From Blastococcus aggregatus (lineage in GTDB: Bacteria > Actinomycetota > Actinomycetes > Mycobacteriales > Geodermatophilaceae): a stretch of DNA of 64,000 nucleotides. How positions within the stretch are numbered: the first letter of the stretch is position 1; each line of letters starts with the position of its first letter. A program made the translations under genes and the position numbers. Shown in pieces: positions 18,874 through 27,941 of the stretch. The stretch covers positions 310,001-374,000 of the forward strand of contig NZ_OBQI01000003.1 of the NCBI RefSeq assembly GCF_900221005.1. The letters run 5' to 3'. The notes under the pieces are model-generated. The model saw only the letters and a program-made list of their open reading frames with translations, made no database searches and had not been told where the DNA came from.

Positions 18874-20535
18874 ATGCAGACCAGCGTCCCCACGCAGCCG
18901 TCGTACAGCAGCGGCACCTCGACCGTCCCGCTGCTGGGCGACACCATCGGCGCCAACCTCGACCGGACAGCCGCCCGGGTGGGTGAGCACGAGGCGCTGG
19001 TGGAGTGCGCCACCGGGCGTCGCTGGACCTATCCGCAACTGGTCGCCGACGTCGATGCCTGCGCGCTCGGCCTGGACGGGCTCGGGGTGCGGAAGGGCGA
19101 CCGGGTAGGGATCTGGGCGCCCAACTGCGCCGAGTGGGTCTTCGTCCAGTACGCGACGGCGAAGCTCGGCGCGATCCTGGTCAACATCAACCCGGCGTAC
19201 CGCACGCACGAGCTGTCCTACGTGCTGGAGCAGGCCGGCATCTCGGTGCTCGTGTCGGCGCCTGCGTTCAAGGGCAGCGACTACCGGGCGATGGTGGCCG
19301 AGGTCCGCGGCGACTGCCCGGACCTGCGCGAGGTCGTCTTCCTCGGCGACCCGGAGTGGGAGCGGCTCCTGGCGACCGGCCGGGGCGCCGACCGCGAGCT
19401 GCTGACCGAGCGGGAGACCCAGCTGTCGGCCGACGACCCGATCAACATCCAGTACACGTCCGGGACGACGGGCTTTCCCAAGGGCGCGACCCTCACCCAC
19501 CACAACCTGCTCAACAACGGGTTCTTCGTCGGCGAGGGGTGCGGGTACACCGAGGCCGACCGCGTCTGCATCCCGGTGCCGTACTACCACTGCTTCGGCA
19601 TGGGCATGGGCAACCTCGGGGCGACCTCCCACGGGGCGACGATGGTCATCCCGGCGCCCGGCTTCGACCCCGCCCTCACGCTGAAGGCCGTGCAGGAGGA
19701 GCGCTGCACCTCGCTGTACGGCGTCCCCACCATGTTCATCGCCGAGCTGGGCCTGCCCGACTTCGCCGACTACGACCTGTCCAGCCTGCGCACCGGCATC
19801 ATGGCCGGCTCCCCCTGCCCGGTGGAGGTGATGAAACGGGTGGTCAGCGAGATGGGCATGACCGAGGTGACCATCTGCTACGGCATGACCGAGACCTCCC
19901 CGGTGTCCACCCAGACCGGTGCCGACGACGACCTCGAGCGGCGGACGGCGACCGTCGGCCGGGTGCACCCGCACCTCGAGGTGAAGGTCGTCGACCCGGC
20001 GACCGGGCTGACCGTGCCGCGTGGGGAGACCGGCGAGTTCTGCACCCGTGGCTACTCGGTGATGCTCGGGTACTGGCACGAGCCGGAGAAGACCGCGGAG
20101 GTCATCGACGCCGCACGCTGGATGCACACCGGCGACCTCGCCGTCATGGACGACGCCGGCTACCTCAACATCGTCGGGCGCATCAAGGACATGGTGATCC
20201 GGGGCGGCGAGAACGTGTACCCGCGCGAGATCGAGGAGTTCCTCTACACCCACCCCGACGTCGTCGACGCCCAGGTGATCGGCGTCCCGGACGAGCGCTA
20301 CGGGGAGGAGCTCATGGCCTGGGTGCGGCTGCGGGAGGGCGCGGAGCCCCTGACGGTGGCCGCGCTGCGCGAGTTCTGCGCCGGCCGGCTCGCCCACTAC
20401 AAGGTGCCCCGGTACGTGAAGGTCGTCGACGAGTTCCCCATGACGGTGACGGGCAAGATCCGCAAGGTCGAGATGCGGGAGGTCTCGGTCGAGGAACTCG
20501 GCCTGCAGGACGCGGCGGCCGTGCGGAACGCCTGA
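18874..20535 (+). CDS. AMP-forming acyl-CoA synthetase (FadD-like)
   Basis: A 553-residue ANL-superfamily ligase. P-loop [12 protein letters not shown]5 motif YGMTETSP, A7/A8 block [19 protein letters not shown] with [13 protein letters not shown], and catalytic lysine in TGKIRK near the C-terminus are all present. It activates a carboxylic acid to acyl-CoA via an acyl-AMP. The hydrophobic-pocket sequence resembles medium/long-chain fatty acyl-CoA synthetases. ATG 18874 is preferred because upstream codons from 18823 encode a poor His/Arg-rich lead, though the ribosome site is weak. It is convergent with the monooxygenase-esterase gene, whose product acid it could activate (inference). Confidence 0.9.
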   Translation: MQTSVPTQPSYSSGTSTVPLLGDTIGANLDRTAARVGEHEALVECATGRRWTYPQLVADVDACALGLDGLGVRKGDRVGIWAPNCAEWVFVQYATAKLGAILVNINPAYRTHELSYVLEQAGISVLVSAPAFKGSDYRAMVAEVRGDCPDLREVVFLGDPEWERLLATGRGADRELLTERETQLSADDPINIQYTSGTTGFPKGATLTHHNLLNNGFFVGEGCGYTEADRVCIPVPYYHCFGMGMGNLGATSHGATMVIPAPGFDPALTLKAVQEERCTSLYGVPTMFIAELGLPDFADYDLSSLRTGIMAGSPCPVEVMKRVVSEMGMTEVTICYGMTETSPVSTQTGADDDLERRTATVGRVHPHLEVKVVDPATGLTVPRGETGEFCTRGYSVMLGYWHEPEKTAEVIDAARWMHTGDLAVMDDAGYLNIVGRIKDMVIRGGENVYPREIEEFLYTHPDVVDAQVIGVPDERYGEELMAWVRLREGAEPLTVAALREFCAGRLAHYKVPRYVKVVDEFPMTVTGKIRKVEMREVSVEELGLQDAAAVRNA

Positions 20536-20561
20536 CCCGATGCCGGCCCCCTGACGCCGGA

Positions 20562-20598
20562 GGGGGCGCCGCGTGCCGACCCGGCCCGCGGCGCCCCC
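20562..20598. terminator. Bidirectional hairpin between convergent genes
   Basis: GGGGGCGCCGCG (20562-20573) pairs perfectly with CGCGGCGCCCCC (20587-20598) over a 13-base loop. It lies between the convergent stops at 20535 and 20603. There is no U-tract, as usual in high-GC actinobacteria. Confidence 0.75.
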
Positions 20599-20602
20599 GT
20601 CG

Positions 20603-23200
20603 TCACACGGTCGCGGGTTCCGGCAGGAGGGCGCGCAGCCGCGCGCCGATCTCCGCCCGTACCGGAGCGCCGGAGAGCACGACGTCGACCATCGTCAGCG
20701 AGGTGTGCGTGTGCCCGCGGGCCGCCACGTGCTCGACCGGGACCCCGGCTGCGCGCAGCGCCTCGGCGTAGGCGATGCCCTCGTCGCGCAGCGGGTCGAA
20801 CTCGGCGGTCACCACGATCGCCGGCGGCAGGTCGTGGAGCCGGCCACGCAGCGGCGAGGCGGCCGGCTCGGTCCGCGCGGCCGGGTCGCAGTAGTGGTCC
20901 CAGAAGTACTGCATGACGCCGGCGGTCAGCACGTAGCCCTCGGCGTTCTCCCGGAACGAGTCCGTGGCCATGGCGGAGTCGGTGACCGGCGTCAGCAGCA
21001 GCTGCCCGCGCAGAGCGGGGCCGCCCTCCTCCCGGGCCCGCTGCGCCACGACCGCCGCGAGGTTGGCGCCGGCGCTCCACCCGGCCACGACCAGCTGGTC
21101 CGGGATGCCACCCAGCTCGATCGCGTGGTCGGCGACCCACCGGAGCGCGGCCCACGCGTCCTCGGCGGCCGCCGGGTAGCGGGCCTCGGGCCCGTGGCGG
21201 TAGTCCACCGACACCACGACGACGTCGCTGCGCGCGCAGAGGTCCCGGCACAACGGCTCGTCGGACCCGTGATCGCCGATGACCCATCCACCCCCGTGGA
21301 AGTACAGGACGACCGGGTGCGGCCCCGGGGAGGCCGGGCGGAACAGCCGGTAGGCCAGGTCGCCGGCCGGGCCCGGCAGGACCCCGTCGCGGACCTCGCC
21401 GACCTCGGGGCCGAGCGGGCGGTCGGCGTTCAGCGTGTCCATGAACTCCCGCAACTGCGCGGGCGGCAGGGACTCCAGCGCGGGGAGACCCAGCTGCGCC
21501 ATCATCTCCAGCACCACGGCCACGTCGGGCTGCAGCCGGCGGACGACGCCGTCGGTGCACTGCTCGCCGTCCGGACCGGTCAGCCGGAAGCCCAGGTAGT
21601 TCCGCTCGCGCACCTCGTCGGCCGCTGCCCGGTAGCCGTCGACGCCGCCGATGTAGGGGTAGAAGACGCGGGGCTTGCCGGGCACGTTGGCACCCATGTA
21701 CCAGGAGTTCGCGGTGGGGTGCAGCGTGATCGCCGCGCAGTCCGCGACGTGCCGGTTCCACCCCTCCTCGGCCAGCGCGGTCGGCTCGATCGTCGTCATC
21801 CCGCGGGCGCGCAGATCGGCCAGGCAGCCGGCCACCCAGTCGACGTGCTGCTCGATCGAGACGGCCATGTTCGACAGGACCGACGGGCTGCCGGGGCCGG
21901 TGATCGCGAAGAAGTTCGGGAAGCCCGCCGTCATCAGGCCCAGGTAGGTCGACGGGCCGTCGGCCCACTTCTCCTGGAGGGAAACGCCCTCGCGGCCCGC
22001 GACGTCGACCCCGACCAGCGCGCCGGTCATGGCGTCGAACCCGGTGGCGTAGACGATCGCGTCGACCTCGAACGACTCCCCCGCGGTGTCGATGCCGCTC
22101 TCGGTGATCGTGGTGATCGGCGTCTTCCGCAGATCGACCAGCCGGACGTGCGGGAGGTTGAACGTCGCGAAGTACCCGGTGTCCAGGCAGGGCCGCTTGG
22201 TGCCGAAGTAGTGGTCCCGCGGGGACAGCGCCTCGGCCGTCTCCGGATCGGTCACGACCGCGCGGATCTTCTCGCGGATGAACTCGGCGACGATCTCGTT
22301 CGACGCCGGATCGGTGCCCTGGTCGGCGAAGACGCTCGTGATCACCTGCAGCTCTCCCGCCTCCCACGCGCTCTCGAGCCGCTGCCGCCGCACGTCCTCC
22401 GGCGTCGTGACCCCCTTCAGCTCGGTGGCCTCGCCGGGGACGCCCATCCGGGACCACCGCGCCGATTCCCGGTAGGCGTCGCGGTCCGCGCGCAGCTGGT
22501 CGACCCGCGCCGCCGGTGCCGGTCCGTTGTGCGCCGGGATCGAGAAGTTCGGCGTCCGCTGGAAGACGGTCAGCTCCGCCGCCTGCTGGGCGATCAGCGG
22601 GATCGACTGGATCCCCGAGGAGCCGGTGCCGATGACGGCGACCCGCTTGCCGGTGAAGTCCACGCCCTCGTGCGGCCAGCGGCTGGTCAGGTGGACGTCT
22701 CCCCGGAAGCGGCCGGCCCCCTCGATCTCCGGCTCCTTCGGCACGGACAGGCAGCCCGTCGCCATCACGTAGGAGCGGCAGGTCACGGTCTCCCCGCCCG
22801 AGGTGTGCACCCGCCAGAGCTGCGCGGCGTCGTCCCACTCGGCCCGGTCGACCCGCGTGTCGAAGGTGATGTCGCGGCGGAGGTCGTAGCGGTCGGCCAC
22901 GAACTGCAGGTAGCGGAGGATCTCCGGCTGGGTGGCGTACTTCTCCGACCAGGTCCACTCCCGCTCGAGCTCGGGGTCGAAACCGAAGGTGTAGTCGGTC
23001 GTGGGGATGTCGCACCGGGCGCCCGGATAGCGGTTCCAGTACCAGGTCCCGCCGACGTCGCTCGCCTGCTCGAACCCGCGCGCGGAGAAGCCCGCCTCGC
23101 GCAGCCGGTGCAGCAGCATCAGCCCCGCGAAGCCGGCCCCCACGACGACGACGTCCACCTGCGGCTCCTGGCGCGCGTTCCGCCCTGCTTCCTCGGCCAT
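20603..23200 (-). CDS. Baeyer-Villiger monooxygenase fused to alpha/beta-hydrolase
   Basis: 865 residues in two enzymes. The N-terminal 540 are a flavin monooxygenase with FAD motif VVVGAGFAG, NADPH motif VIGTGSSG and a Baeyer-Villiger-like fingerprint (FRGDVHLTSRW, with Leu in place of Thr after the His). The C-terminal part (about 575-865) is an HSL-type esterase with oxyanion HGGG (His635), nucleophile Ser709 in GWSAG, Asp in EFDPLRDEG and His in RGHTH. The chain could insert oxygen next to a ketone and hydrolyse the ester to alcohol plus acid. ATG 23200 has GAGGG upstream. Ketone substrate is unknown; cyclic ketones or steroids are typical of the family. Confidence 0.9.
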   Translation of the reverse strand: MAEEAGRNARQEPQVDVVVVGAGFAGLMLLHRLREAGFSARGFEQASDVGGTWYWNRYPGARCDIPTTDYTFGFDPELEREWTWSEKYATQPEILRYLQFVADRYDLRRDITFDTRVDRAEWDDAAQLWRVHTSGGETVTCRSYVMATGCLSVPKEPEIEGAGRFRGDVHLTSRWPHEGVDFTGKRVAVIGTGSSGIQSIPLIAQQAAELTVFQRTPNFSIPAHNGPAPAARVDQLRADRDAYRESARWSRMGVPGEATELKGVTTPEDVRRQRLESAWEAGELQVITSVFADQGTDPASNEIVAEFIREKIRAVVTDPETAEALSPRDHYFGTKRPCLDTGYFATFNLPHVRLVDLRKTPITTITESGIDTAGESFEVDAIVYATGFDAMTGALVGVDVAGREGVSLQEKWADGPSTYLGLMTAGFPNFFAITGPGSPSVLSNMAVSIEQHVDWVAGCLADLRARGMTTIEPTALAEEGWNRHVADCAAITLHPTANSWYMGANVPGKPRVFYPYIGGVDGYRAAADEVRERNYLGFRLTGPDGEQCTDGVVRRLQPDVAVVLEMMAQLGLPALESLPPAQLREFMDTLNADRPLGPEVGEVRDGVLPGPAGDLAYRLFRPASPGPHPVVLYFHGGGWVIGDHGSDEPLCRDLCARSDVVVVSVDYRHGPEARYPAAAEDAWAALRWVADHAIELGGIPDQLVVAGWSAGANLAAVVAQRAREEGGPALRGQLLLTPVTDSAMATDSFRENAEGYVLTAGVMQYFWDHYCDPAARTEPAASPLRGRLHDLPPAIVVTAEFDPLRDEGIAYAEALRAAGVPVEHVAARGHTHTSLTMVDVVLSGAPVRAEIGARLRALLPEPATV

Positions 23201-23327
23201 GCGGTCCCCCTCGGACTATGACGACGGTCACACCTGCACGGCTCTTTGTACCGGTCCGCGCGGCCGGTGGGGGCGGTTCGGGCCGATCAGTTCTCCGCCG
23301 CGCTCCGGTCGATCCCGGCCCGGCAGG

Positions 23328-23735
23328 TCAGCCGCCCGCGGCCAGGCTGCGGCCCATCTGCTCGTGGACGGCGTTGATCGCCTGCAGCGGCCGCAGCATC
23401 ACGCGGAACTCGACGATCCGGCCGGTGTCGTCGCACCGGATGATGTCGACGCCGTTGACGTACTTGCCGTCCACGCTGGTCTCGAACTCGAGCACCGCGG
23501 TGTCGCCGGCGCGCACCTCCTTCGTGTAGCGGAAGGTGCCGCCGTCCCCGCCGGCCAGCGTCCCGGCCGCCGCCTGCAGGTACTGCGTCGTGACGGCCTT
23601 CCCGCGCTGGGGCGTGTAGACCACCGGCGAGTAGAAGACGACGTCGTCGGCGAGCAGCCCGTCCAGGCCGCCGGGGAGCTCGCCGGTCATGTACCGGTGC
23701 CAGCGGGCGATCACGTCGTCGATCACCTGAGCCAT
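23328..23735 (-). CDS. NTF2-like/SnoaL-like protein
   Basis: A 135-residue alpha+beta cone-fold protein: N-terminal helices (AQVIDDVIARWHRYMTGE), central DDVVFYSPV and DIIRCDDTGRIVEFRVMLRP, as in SnoaL-like polyketide cyclases and ketosteroid isomerase relatives. It could be an isomerase, hydratase or binding protein; catalytic residues cannot be fixed. ATG 23735 has GGAGGAGGG upstream. It lies between the monooxygenase-esterase and the DHA2 exporter, all on the minus strand, and is closed off from the exporter by a terminator. Confidence 0.85.
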   Translation of the reverse strand: MAQVIDDVIARWHRYMTGELPGGLDGLLADDVVFYSPVVYTPQRGKAVTTQYLQAAAGTLAGGDGGTFRYTKEVRAGDTAVLEFETSVDGKYVNGVDIIRCDDTGRIVEFRVMLRPLQAINAVHEQMGRSLAAGG

Positions 23736-23810
23736 CGCGGACCCTCCTCCGTCGTGGGGCGCGGTCGCGCCCCGCGACGGATCCTGCCCTGACCGGGGGT
23801 CCCGGACGCG

Positions 23811-23847
23811 GCGACGGCCCTCCCGAGAGTTCCGGGAGGGCCGTCGC
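23811..23847. terminator. Intrinsic-type hairpin after the DHA2 exporter
   Basis: GCGACGGCCCTCCCG (23811-23825) pairs perfectly with CGGGAGGGCCGTCGC (23833-23847) across a seven-base loop, 20 bases past the exporter stop codon. A strong stem without a U-tract. Confidence 0.8.
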
Positions 23848-23867
23848 CGTGGGTCGAGCGGGAGGGC

Positions 23868-25358
23868 TCAGTGCATGAGCACCGGGGCCGGCACCGCGCC
23901 GTCCTCGTCGTCGAGGAGATGCGAGGTCTCCTTCTTCCGCGGCAGGAACGAGACCGGGACCAGGGCCAGCAGGATGAGGACGAACGCGACGGTGAACGTC
24001 GTCCCGAAGCCGTCGGCCATGAACTCCAGCGGCGCGACGCCCTCGGGCATCGCCGCGGTGAGCTGGTTGGTCAGGACGACCGACAGCACGGCGGTGCCGA
24101 TGGAGCCACCGATCTGCTGGACGATGTTGACCAGCGTCGAGCCGCGGGCGACCTCGGAGTTGGTCAGCGACTTCAGCGCCGAGGTCATGATCGGCATCAT
24201 CGTGCCGCCCATGCCGAGGCCCATCACGAACAGCGCCCCGCACAGCACCCAGTAGGAGGTGTCGGCGCCGACCTGCGTGAAGACGAAGAACCCGCTCGCC
24301 ATCACCAGCAGGGCGACCGGCACGGTGCGCCCGATCGGCACCTTGTCGGCGAGGACGCCGGCGATCGGCATCGTGACCATGGCACCCAGGCCCTGCGGGG
24401 CGATCAGCAGACCGGCCATCAGCGTCGTCTCACCGCGCACCTGCAGGAAGTAGGACGGGAACAGCAGGCCCGCCCCCATGAACGCGATGACGAAGACGAA
24501 CATCGCCACGGTGGCGATCGTCAGCCGGCGGTTGCGGAACAGCCGCAGGTCGATCAGCGGCTTCTCCGTCCGCAGCGCGTGCAGCACGAAGCTCAGGATC
24601 AGCAGCACGCCGATGGTGGCCGACACCCACACCCGCGGGCCGAAGGAGGCACCCTCGCCGCCCTCGGCGATCGAGGAGACGCCGAACAGGAACAGCGCGA
24701 GGCCCGGCGAGAGCAGCAGCATGCCGAGGAAGTCGAACCGCTCGGTCGGGCTCGGCTCGTCCTTGGGCAGCACCCGGGACGAGTACGCCAGCGCGACGAG
24801 GCCGATCGGCAGGTTGATCAGGAAGATCCAGTGCCAGGAGGCGATGTCGATCAGCCAGCCACCGAGGATCGGGCCCGAGATCGGTCCGAGCAGCATCGGG
24901 ATGCCGAGCACGGCCATGAGCCGGCCGATGCGGTCCGGGCCCGCGGCGCGGGTCAGGATCGTCATGCCCAGCGGCATCAGCATGCCGCCGCCGAGGCCCT
25001 GCAGGACCCGGAAGGCGATCAGCATCTCGATGGAGGTCGCCATCGCGCAGAGCACGGAGCCGGCGGTGAAGAGGAACAGCGCCGCGAGGTAGAGCCGCTT
25101 GGTCCCGAAGCGGTCGGCGGCCCAGCCGGTGAGCGGGATGACGGTGGCCAGGGCCAGCGTGTACGCCGTCATCGTCCAGGCGACCGTCGCGTAGGTCGCG
25201 CCGAAGACCTCCTGGAAGGTCGGCAGCGCGACGCTGACGACGGTGATGTCGAGGATCGACATGATCGCCCCGAGGACGACGACGCCGGCGATCCTGAGCA
25301 CGGCCCCGTCGATCTTCTCGGGATAGGCCTGCGCGATCGGCGGGGCGGGGGTGGTCAC
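23868..25358 (-). CDS. MFS multidrug exporter, DHA2 (14-TM) family
   Basis: A 496-residue drug:proton antiporter. Motif A WAADRFGTKRLY, motif C-like segment GPISGPILGGW and the early DITVVSVALP segment mark the DHA2/EmrB-QacA family; hydrophobicity supports about 14 helices. It exports lipophilic compounds from the cytoplasm. GTG 25358 has AGGAG upstream. It is ended by the hairpin at 23811-23847. The substrate may be a toxic intermediate of the neighbouring ketone/aldehyde pathway or an unrelated drug. No regulator is adjacent on the same strand, but the TetR gene at 26266 is less than 1 kb upstream. Confidence 0.92.
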   Translation of the reverse strand: MTTPAPPIAQAYPEKIDGAVLRIAGVVVLGAIMSILDITVVSVALPTFQEVFGATYATVAWTMTAYTLALATVIPLTGWAADRFGTKRLYLAALFLFTAGSVLCAMATSIEMLIAFRVLQGLGGGMLMPLGMTILTRAAGPDRIGRLMAVLGIPMLLGPISGPILGGWLIDIASWHWIFLINLPIGLVALAYSSRVLPKDEPSPTERFDFLGMLLLSPGLALFLFGVSSIAEGGEGASFGPRVWVSATIGVLLILSFVLHALRTEKPLIDLRLFRNRRLTIATVAMFVFVIAFMGAGLLFPSYFLQVRGETTLMAGLLIAPQGLGAMVTMPIAGVLADKVPIGRTVPVALLVMASGFFVFTQVGADTSYWVLCGALFVMGLGMGGTMMPIMTSALKSLTNSEVARGSTLVNIVQQIGGSIGTAVLSVVLTNQLTAAMPEGVAPLEFMADGFGTTFTVAFVLILLALVPVSFLPRKKETSHLLDDEDGAVPAPVLMH

Positions 25359-25546
25359 AGGCGGTTCTCCTGGTTCGGCGGAGTCGGTGGAGCGTCAACG
25401 GGGCGCACGGCGTCGGGGCCCGGCCGGCTCGTCCGCGTGGTGGAGGGCGACGGCTCCCGGGAGCCGGGGGCCCGCCGGACAGTAGCGAGCGCAGGCGCCC
25501 GACCCCAGGAGATTTCGGTGAACTGACCGTGACATCCCCGGAGATC

Positions 25547-25571
25547 GTGCGGTGCGAGTGGCGCACCTCAC
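25547..25571. repeat. Inverted repeat in the 25359-25833 gap
   Basis: GTGCGGTGCG (25547-25556) and CGCACCTCAC (25562-25571) form 10-bp arms with one mismatch around a five-base centre. It lies in the 475-base gap between the exporter and the VOC gene and could be an operator for the exporter, whose start is about 190 bases away. Apart from this and a 29-codon ORF at 25638, I see nothing in the gap. Confidence 0.4.
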
Positions 25572-25637
25572 GGCGGAGGTGACCGGCGCGTCTGGGCTGC
25601 CGGGGCCAGGCACCCGCCACCCGCACCCGGAGGTCCC

Positions 25638-25727
25638 GTGAGCACGACCCTCGACGCCTCGTCCGGTGGCTCCGTGCCGTCGGACGGCCGGCACGCCCGG
25701 GTGCGGATCGTGCCGGAAAGCTGGTGA
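25638..25727 (+). CDS. Possible 29-residue ORF or gene remnant
   Basis: GTG 25638 is preceded by GGAGG with perfect spacing and encodes 29 residues (VSTTLDASSGGS..., ending IVPESW). It looks like the N-terminus of a normal actinobacterial protein that stops early. No continuation in another frame is recognisable before the VOC gene. It may be a remnant of a deleted gene or a short translated leader. Confidence 0.3.
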   Translation: MSTTLDASSGGSVPSDGRHARVRIVPESW

Positions 25728-25833
25728 GCTGGGACTTCCGCAAGGCCGTATGCCCCTTGCCGCGCCCGCGGTGCAGGGCCACGCTCGACGGCGTCTCATC
25801 CGCACGGGGGCAGATCCCGATGGGGAGCCAGCC

Positions 25834-26226
25834 ATGCTGAGCACGAGCAGGGTCGAAGCCAACATCCCGGCCTCGGACCTCGGCCGGGCGAGGGCCTTCT
25901 ACCCCGACAAGCTCGGCCTGACGCCGAGCAACGAGATGGGCGGCGTCGCCCTCACCTACGAGACGGAGGGCGGGACCGCCTTCAACGTCTACGAGACGGC
26001 CTTCGCCGGGCAGGCGGGGCACACCATCGCCCAGTGGCACGTGGACGACATAGAGGCCGAGGTGCGCGACCTCAAGGCCAAGGGCGTGACGTTCGAGGTC
26101 TACGACATGCCCGGCGTCCGGTGGGACGGCGACATCGCCTCCCTCGAGGGCCTGGGCCGTGCCGCCTGGTTCAAGGACAGCGAAGGCAACATCGTGTGCA
26201 TCGACCAGGAGGTTCCCGCCGGCTGA
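25834..26226 (+). CDS. VOC-family (glyoxalase/bleomycin-resistance fold) protein
   Basis: 130 residues with the paired beta-alpha-beta-beta-beta modules of vicinal-oxygen-chelate proteins: NIPASDLGRARAFYPDKLGL at the start and GRAAWFKDSEGNIVCIDQ at the end. Metal-ligand positions are not clearly conserved, so an enzyme, binding or resistance role cannot be separated. ATG 25834 follows GGGGAG. It precedes the TetR gene by 39 bases in the same direction and may be cotranscribed with it. Confidence 0.85.
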   Translation: MLSTSRVEANIPASDLGRARAFYPDKLGLTPSNEMGGVALTYETEGGTAFNVYETAFAGQAGHTIAQWHVDDIEAEVRDLKAKGVTFEVYDMPGVRWDGDIASLEGLGRAAWFKDSEGNIVCIDQEVPAG

Positions 26227-26265
26227 GCCGGGCAGCCTGGGCCGTCCGGCCGTAGCCTTCCGCGG

Positions 26266-26886
26266 ATGTCCGCTGCGTCCGTTCCCGGAAGTGCCGCCTG
26301 GTGGCGCGGGCACGAGGAACGCCTCGCCCGCCGCCGGCCGCACACCGACGGCCTGACGCTGGAGGTCGTGCTGACCGAGGCGCTGGCGCTGGTCGACGCC
26401 GAGGGGATGGACGCGCTCACCGTGCGGGCGCTGGCCACCCGGCTGGGCACGGGCAGCTCCACGCTCTACCGGCACGTCGCCAGCCGGGACGAGCTGCTGG
26501 TGCTGCTCGTGGACGCGGTGCTCGGCGAGGTCCGGCTGCCCGATCCGGAGCTGCCGGGCCGGGAGCGGGTCGAGCAGCTCTCCACCGAGCTCCGCCGGGT
26601 GCTGCGCAGCCATCCGCACGTCGTGCCCGCGCTCAGCGGCTCGCCGATCCTCGGCCCCAACGCCATGCGGGCCTCGGCCTGCGGGCTGGACAACCTGCTC
26701 GCCGCCGGGCATCCCCCGGAGCGGGCGCGCGCCGCCTACCTCGCGCTGCTCGACTACGTGCTGGGGTCCGTCGCCTTCGATGCCGCCGCCGAATCCCCGG
26801 GCGCCACGCACGACCGGAGACCCCGCAGCGACGACGTCTTCGCCTTCGGGCTGACCACGTTCCTGGACGGCCTCGAGAGGGGCTGA
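26266..26886 (+). CDS. TetR-family repressor
   Basis: 206 residues. The helix-turn-helix is at about 38-65 (LTVRALATRLGTGSSTLYRHV) and the C-terminal ligand-binding domain follows (TetR_C-like). A proline/glycine-rich N-terminal arm of about 25 residues precedes it. It probably represses the operon starting at 26940: a perfect palindrome fills the -35/-10 spacer of that promoter, which begins inside this gene's stop codon. The ligand may be a substrate of the downstream AttH-like/kinase/aldehyde dehydrogenase operon. The start ATG 26266 has no strong ribosome site; later in-frame starts are possible. Confidence 0.9.
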   Translation: MSAASVPGSAAWWRGHEERLARRRPHTDGLTLEVVLTEALALVDAEGMDALTVRALATRLGTGSSTLYRHVASRDELLVLLVDAVLGEVRLPDPELPGRERVEQLSTELRRVLRSHPHVVPALSGSPILGPNAMRASACGLDNLLAAGHPPERARAAYLALLDYVLGSVAFDAAAESPGATHDRRPRSDDVFAFGLTTFLDGLERG

Positions 26887-26912
26887 CGGTTGCGAGCATT
26901 GCTCGCTAGTGT
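26884..26912 (+). promoter_or_regulatory. TetR operator inside a promoter
   Basis: -35-like TGACGG (26884-26889), a 17-base spacer and -10 TAGTGT (26907-26912). The spacer contains the palindrome GCGAGCA-T-TGCTCGC (26892-26906). Binding there would block RNA polymerase. The GTG start at 26940 with GGAGG at 26931 follows about 20 bases after the expected transcription start. Confidence 0.7.
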
Positions 26913-26939
26913 TCCGGGTCACACCCCCTTGGAGGCACC

Positions 26940-27941
26940 GTGGCCCGACCCACCCCCGCCGACGAGCAGCTGGTCCACCAGCTGCCCGAGCTCCTGCCGG
27001 CGGTGGCGACCCCGCATCCGCACTGGCGGGAGAGCCACTTCTTCGACATCCACCACCCCTCCGGGGCCGGCGACGCCGTCTTCTTCACCATGGCCGTGCG
27101 GCCCGCGCAGGACAAGATGGACAGCCTGCAGATGGGCCGGATCGGCGGTCAGCAGGTGCTGCACGGCAGCGCGCGGCCGCTGGGCGACGACCCGCAGACC
27201 CCCGAGGTGCCCGGCGCGCGCGTCGAGATCGTGAAGCCGTGGCGGGAGGTCCGGATCTGGGCCGACCCCGAGGTGAGCCCGATCGGGGTCGACGCCGTCT
27301 TCACCGCCCGCACCCAGGCCTACGGCCTGCGCCGCGGCACGATGCGCGCTCCCGACGGCATCGTCTGGGACCAGAGCCACATCCTGCAGTCCGGCACCTG
27401 GTCGGGCACCTACACCGTCGACGGCGTCGAGCGCAGCATCGACGGGTGGGTCGGCCAGCGGGACCACTCCTGGGGCGTCCGCGACCACGGCCGCTGCCCG
27501 CTGTGGATCTGGTTCCAGATCCAGCTCGAGGACGGGATGCTCGGCGTCTGGCACTGGGAGCTGGCCAACGGCGCGACGATCTACACCGACGGCTGCTGGG
27601 CCGCCGCCGACGGCAGCGACCCGGTCCCGGTGGTCGGCTTCAGCTACGACGTCGACTGGCGGGGCGCCGACGGCGCCGTCGTGGCCTACGGGAAGAACGG
27701 CGAGCAGGTGGCCGGGATCGCGGGCGGCTGCCGGTTCGTGCTCGCCGACGGCCGGACGATCGACGTCGAGGCCGAGGGGGACTTCGTCCGGCCCTACGAG
27801 CCGTTCCACCGCGGCGGGCTCAACGTCGTCCGGGTGCGCACCGGGGACGGCCGGAGCGGCACCGCCGTCTACGAGGTGACCGGCGCCCGCCACCACCGCT
27901 TCTTCCCCGACACCGAGGTCGACGGGATCCTGCCGTGCTGA
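26940..27941 (+). CDS. AttH/CrtC-like (lipocalin-fold) protein of unknown function
   Basis: 333 residues rich in Trp and beta-strand, with WSGTYTVDGVERSIDGW, GQRDHSWGVRDHGR and LWIWFQIQLEDG. These resemble AttH-like/DUF7064-7065 proteins, related to hydroxyneurosporene synthase. The RDHSWGxRDxG segment is the usual conserved core and may form the active or ligand site. No signal peptide. GTG 26940 has GGAGG four bases before it. First gene of the TetR-controlled operon; the next gene overlaps its end. Such proteins often accompany terpenoid or steroid metabolism, but the reaction is unknown. Confidence 0.7.
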   Translation: MARPTPADEQLVHQLPELLPAVATPHPHWRESHFFDIHHPSGAGDAVFFTMAVRPAQDKMDSLQMGRIGGQQVLHGSARPLGDDPQTPEVPGARVEIVKPWREVRIWADPEVSPIGVDAVFTARTQAYGLRRGTMRAPDGIVWDQSHILQSGTWSGTYTVDGVERSIDGWVGQRDHSWGVRDHGRCPLWIWFQIQLEDGMLGVWHWELANGATIYTDGCWAAADGSDPVPVVGFSYDVDWRGADGAVVAYGKNGEQVAGIAGGCRFVLADGRTIDVEAEGDFVRPYEPFHRGGLNVVRVRTGDGRSGTAVYEVTGARHHRFFPDTEVDGILPC

